A DNA stretch of 64,000 nucleotides from Polyangiaceae bacterium (GTDB lineage Bacteria; Myxococcota_A; Polyangia; Polyangiales; Polyangiaceae): assembly GCA_041389725.1 (NCBI GenBank), contig JAWKRG010000002.1, positions 1,819,699 through 1,883,698 on the forward strand, given 5' to 3'. Below, piece after piece: positions 62,168-64,000 of this stretch (its first letter is position 1; each line of letters opens with the position of its first letter). A program made the translations under genes and the position numbers. The notes beneath the pieces were generated by a model. It did not search any database, had not been told where the DNA came from, and saw only the letters and a list, made by a program, of their open reading frames with translations.

Positions 62168-63337
62168 TTGTCCCAGCGCGCCCCGGTGCTCACTCGTGCC
62201 TTTGCCATGGCGTGGCTTGCCAGCTTCGCGCACGGGCTGGCCGAGCACAGCTACGTGCACTTCTCTGGGTTCCTGGAGCAACTAGGAGCGAGCAGCGTCG
62301 TCGTGGGCTGGGCGTTTTCCGCACTGGCGATCGCGGCGCTCGCTTCTCGTCCATTCTTTGGGCGCCTCATGGACCAGCGCGGGAGGCGCGTACTGATCCT
62401 GATCGGCGGCGTCGTGCACGTGATCGCGTGCACGACCTACCTGGCCATCGATCGCATCGGGGTTTGGGTCTACTTGGCGCGCGGCCTTCACGGCATCGCG
62501 GAAGGCATGTTGTTCTCTGCGCTGTTCACCTTCGCGGCGGATATCGTGCCCGAGGAGCGACGCACGGAGGGCATCGCACTCTTCGGTGTCTCCGGGCTCT
62601 TGCCCATCGCAGCGGCGGGTGCCCTGGGTGACGTCATCGTGCTGCACTGGGGCTACCGCGCGCTCTTTCTCTTCACCATCGCAGCGGCCGTGGGCGGACT
62701 GCTGCTCTCGCTCCCACTCCGTGACATCGCCGTCGATGGCAATGCCGAAGCGCCGCGCGGCTTCATGGCGACAGTGCGCGAACCACTGTTGCTTCCGGTG
62801 TGGTTGGTAGGCATCGCTACCGCGACCAGTTTGGCCGCAGTGTTCGTGTTCTTGAAGACCTACATGCTGTGGGCAAAAAGCGGACAGGTTGGCATCTTCT
62901 TCGGGGCCTTCTCTTTCGCGGCGGTGATGCTGCGCGTGACCCTCGGGTGGCTTCCGGATCGCATCGGCGCCCTGCGAACGCTCTACCCTGCGGCCGTCGT
63001 GCTGGTTCTCGGCCTGATCTTGCTGGCACTAGACGCCTCCACGCCGAGCTTGATCGCGTCCGGGATGTTAGTGGGGATTGGACACGGCTTCGTGTTCCCA
63101 ATCCTCGCTGGGCTGGTCGTTTCGCGGGCACGTCCCCGAGAGCGCGGCGCAGCGATGACGATCTTCACCGCGTTGTTTCACGTGGGCATCCTGATAGGGG
63201 GACCCTGCTTCGGCACCATCATCGACCTTGCCGGCTATCGCGTCGCGTACTTCACGGCTGGGGGCATGATCGTCTTGGGCATGGTGCTGTTCGCCTGGCT
63301 CGACGCCCGCCGCGAACTCGCCCGCGCCCCCGGCTAG
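62168..63337 (+). CDS. MFS transporter
   Basis: 389 residues, about 12 hydrophobic segments. The loop after segment 2 has GRLMDQRGRR, the MFS signature, and the corresponding DRIGALR-type loop lies in the second half (LGWLPDRIGAL). Many small residues in helices. Substrate unknown; neighbours are lipoproteins and moaE, so no pathway is implied. TTG 62168 is supported by a hexamer at leaderless spacing; ATG 62207 is the next candidate and would keep the first helix. Confidence 0.85.
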   Translation: MSQRAPVLTRAFAMAWLASFAHGLAEHSYVHFSGFLEQLGASSVVVGWAFSALAIAALASRPFFGRLMDQRGRRVLILIGGVVHVIACTTYLAIDRIGVWVYLARGLHGIAEGMLFSALFTFAADIVPEERRTEGIALFGVSGLLPIAAAGALGDVIVLHWGYRALFLFTIAAAVGGLLLSLPLRDIAVDGNAEAPRGFMATVREPLLLPVWLVGIATATSLAAVFVFLKTYMLWAKSGQVGIFFGAFSFAAVMLRVTLGWLPDRIGALRTLYPAAVVLVLGLILLALDASTPSLIASGMLVGIGHGFVFPILAGLVVSRARPRERGAAMTIFTALFHVGILIGGPCFGTIIDLAGYRVAYFTAGGMIVLGMVLFAWLDARRELARAPG

Positions 63338-63671
63338 AGAGAACTGCAGTCGCCGGCTGACCCGAAACGCTCCTCGAGCGCCAGCCGCCGTTCCAGCCGG
63401 AAGCGGTCCTCAACCGCCACGCCGCCACGAGCGCGAAGGCTCGCCAAGAGATTGGGGTTGTGGCTGCGATGCAGCCACAGACAAGACCTAGCTTGGCGAG
63501 TCTCCGCGTCCTTCGCGTCTTTGCGGTGAAAATCAAACGGCGCCGGTCGCCTGACCCTGCCAGCTTCGGCATGCGCTCAGGCGGTCAAGAAAGCGCGTGC
63601 ACGCGTGCGGGCAGTGCGGGCGGGACGGGCGGTGGTTGAGTAGCCGTTGTTGGTCTCAGCGCACTAGACCC
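63338..63671. other. 334-base convergent gap with a structured repeat, no gene
   Basis: Between the MFS gene and moaE I see no coding region with support. The middle (63432-63530) holds a complex inverted repeat ending in CTTCGCGTCTTTGCGGTGAA; the rest is unremarkable GC-rich sequence. Confidence 0.6.
63432..63530. repeat. Nested inverted repeat (cruciform) of a widespread CTTTGCGGTGAA type
   Basis: CGCGAAGG (432-439) and CTCGCCAAG (440-448) pair with CTTGGCGAG (492-500) and CCTTCGCG (510-517), and between them TGTGGCTGC-GAT-GCAGCCACA (459-479) is a perfect 9-bp hairpin. The element ends with TCTTTGCGGTGAA. Coordinates are within the 63-kb block. I recall short sequences of this kind scattered in many bacterial genomes; their function is unknown. 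Confidence 0.6.
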
Positions 63672-64000
63672 CTAGTGAGAAGCGCAACGAGCGTCCTGCC
63701 AGCCGACCCAGTACGGTCCGTCAGGACCGTGTTCGCGCTTCCAGACAGGAACGTCGTGCTTGATGCGGTCGATGAGGGCACGGCAGGCGCGAAAGGCTTC
63801 TGCACGATGGGGCGCGCTGGCCGCGCACACGATGGCCAGGTCGCCGATCTCCAAGCTGCCTACGCGATGCACGGCACTGACGCGCGCACCGGGGATCTCC
63901 GCGACGATGCCCTCACCGATGCGCGTCATCTCCTTGATGGCCATCGAGGCGTAGGCTTCGTATTCCAAGCGCACGACGGGGCGACCGTCGTTCTCGTCGC
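63672..64000 (-). CDS. moaE: Molybdopterin synthase catalytic subunit MoaE (partial)
   Basis: The C-terminal 108 or so residues are in the window; the start is beyond base 64000. Landmarks: GRPVVRLEYEAYASMA, VHRVGSLEIGD, HRAEAFRACRALIDRIK and VPVWKREHGPDGPYWVGW, with the catalytic Lys in VWKREH. MoaE converts precursor Z to molybdopterin with MoaD. It complements moeA and mobA nearby, though on the other strand. The end looks complete with a short C-terminal DARCASH. Confidence 0.9.
   Translation of the reverse strand, partial: DENDGRPVVRLEYEAYASMAIKEMTRIGEGIVAEIPGARVSAVHRVGSLEIGDLAIVCAASAPHRAEAFRACRALIDRIKHDVPVWKREHGPDGPYWVGWQDARCASH

Noticed and set aside
63252..63572. Minus-strand open frame with FTAKTRRTRR
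   Set aside because: It reads through the structured repeat, overlaps the MFS gene and has no initiation signal; the peptide is a by-product of the repeat.

Overview
The window looks like a chromosomal segment of a GC-rich myxobacterium, most likely of the Polyangia/Sorangium side (inference). The reasons are the many secreted lipoproteins with Gly/Ser-rich or Pro/Ala-rich spacers, the small cysteine modules, the serine/threonine kinase, FHA and sigma-54 regulators, and a Delta-type arrangement of the tuf-rpoBC operon. There is no rRNA, CRISPR array, insertion sequence, prophage or plasmid origin.

Layout. (1) 1-2148: tail of a secreted protein, a decayed nucleotidyltransferase remnant and a glucose/sorbosone dehydrogenase-type lipoprotein. 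(2) 2251-16656, all on the minus strand: a complete translation/transcription superoperon read as tRNA-Thr(TGT), tRNA-Tyr, tRNA-Gly, tRNA-Thr(GGT), tuf, rpmG, tRNA-Trp, secE, nusG, rplK, rplA, rplJ, rplL, rpoB, rpoC, with a TTGACA promoter in front and a hairpin after rpoC. Several genes are translationally coupled (tuf/rpmG, secE/nusG, rplA/rplJ). (3) 16756-26586: TPR lipoproteins, a DUF465 protein, a RIFT-barrel lipoprotein, unknown proteins, trmB and a GT-C-like membrane protein. (4) 26641-30658: a Co/Ni-type ECF transporter (cbiM-cbiQ-cbiO), an aldo/keto reductase and cysQ. (5) 30831-41268: a signalling block. It holds a HEAT-repeat lipoprotein with an FHA-GAF-sigma-54 activator, facing a 1484-residue kinase/TPR/GAF/sigma-54 fusion that follows an outer-membrane protein; beyond a palindrome-rich divergent region lies an alpha/beta hydrolase. 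(6) 41350-50230: envelope lipoproteins, outer-membrane proteins and a LuxR regulator. (7) 50533-58208: prkA, a TIM-barrel-like lipoprotein, ppk1 and a DUF6600 protein. (8) 58434-64000: moeA-mobA, a tandem pair of Cys-rich lipoproteins, an MFS transporter and the end of moaE.

The most notable points are these. Ten or more genes without a Shine-Dalgarno sequence carry a TANNNT hexamer 6-9 nt before the start codon, which suggests leaderless mRNAs. The kinase-sigma-54 fusion sits opposite an FHA-sigma-54 regulator, with a possible sigma-54 promoter nearby. Short tandem or inverted repeats lie in convergent gene junctions. All function calls rest on reading the sequence; no database search was possible.
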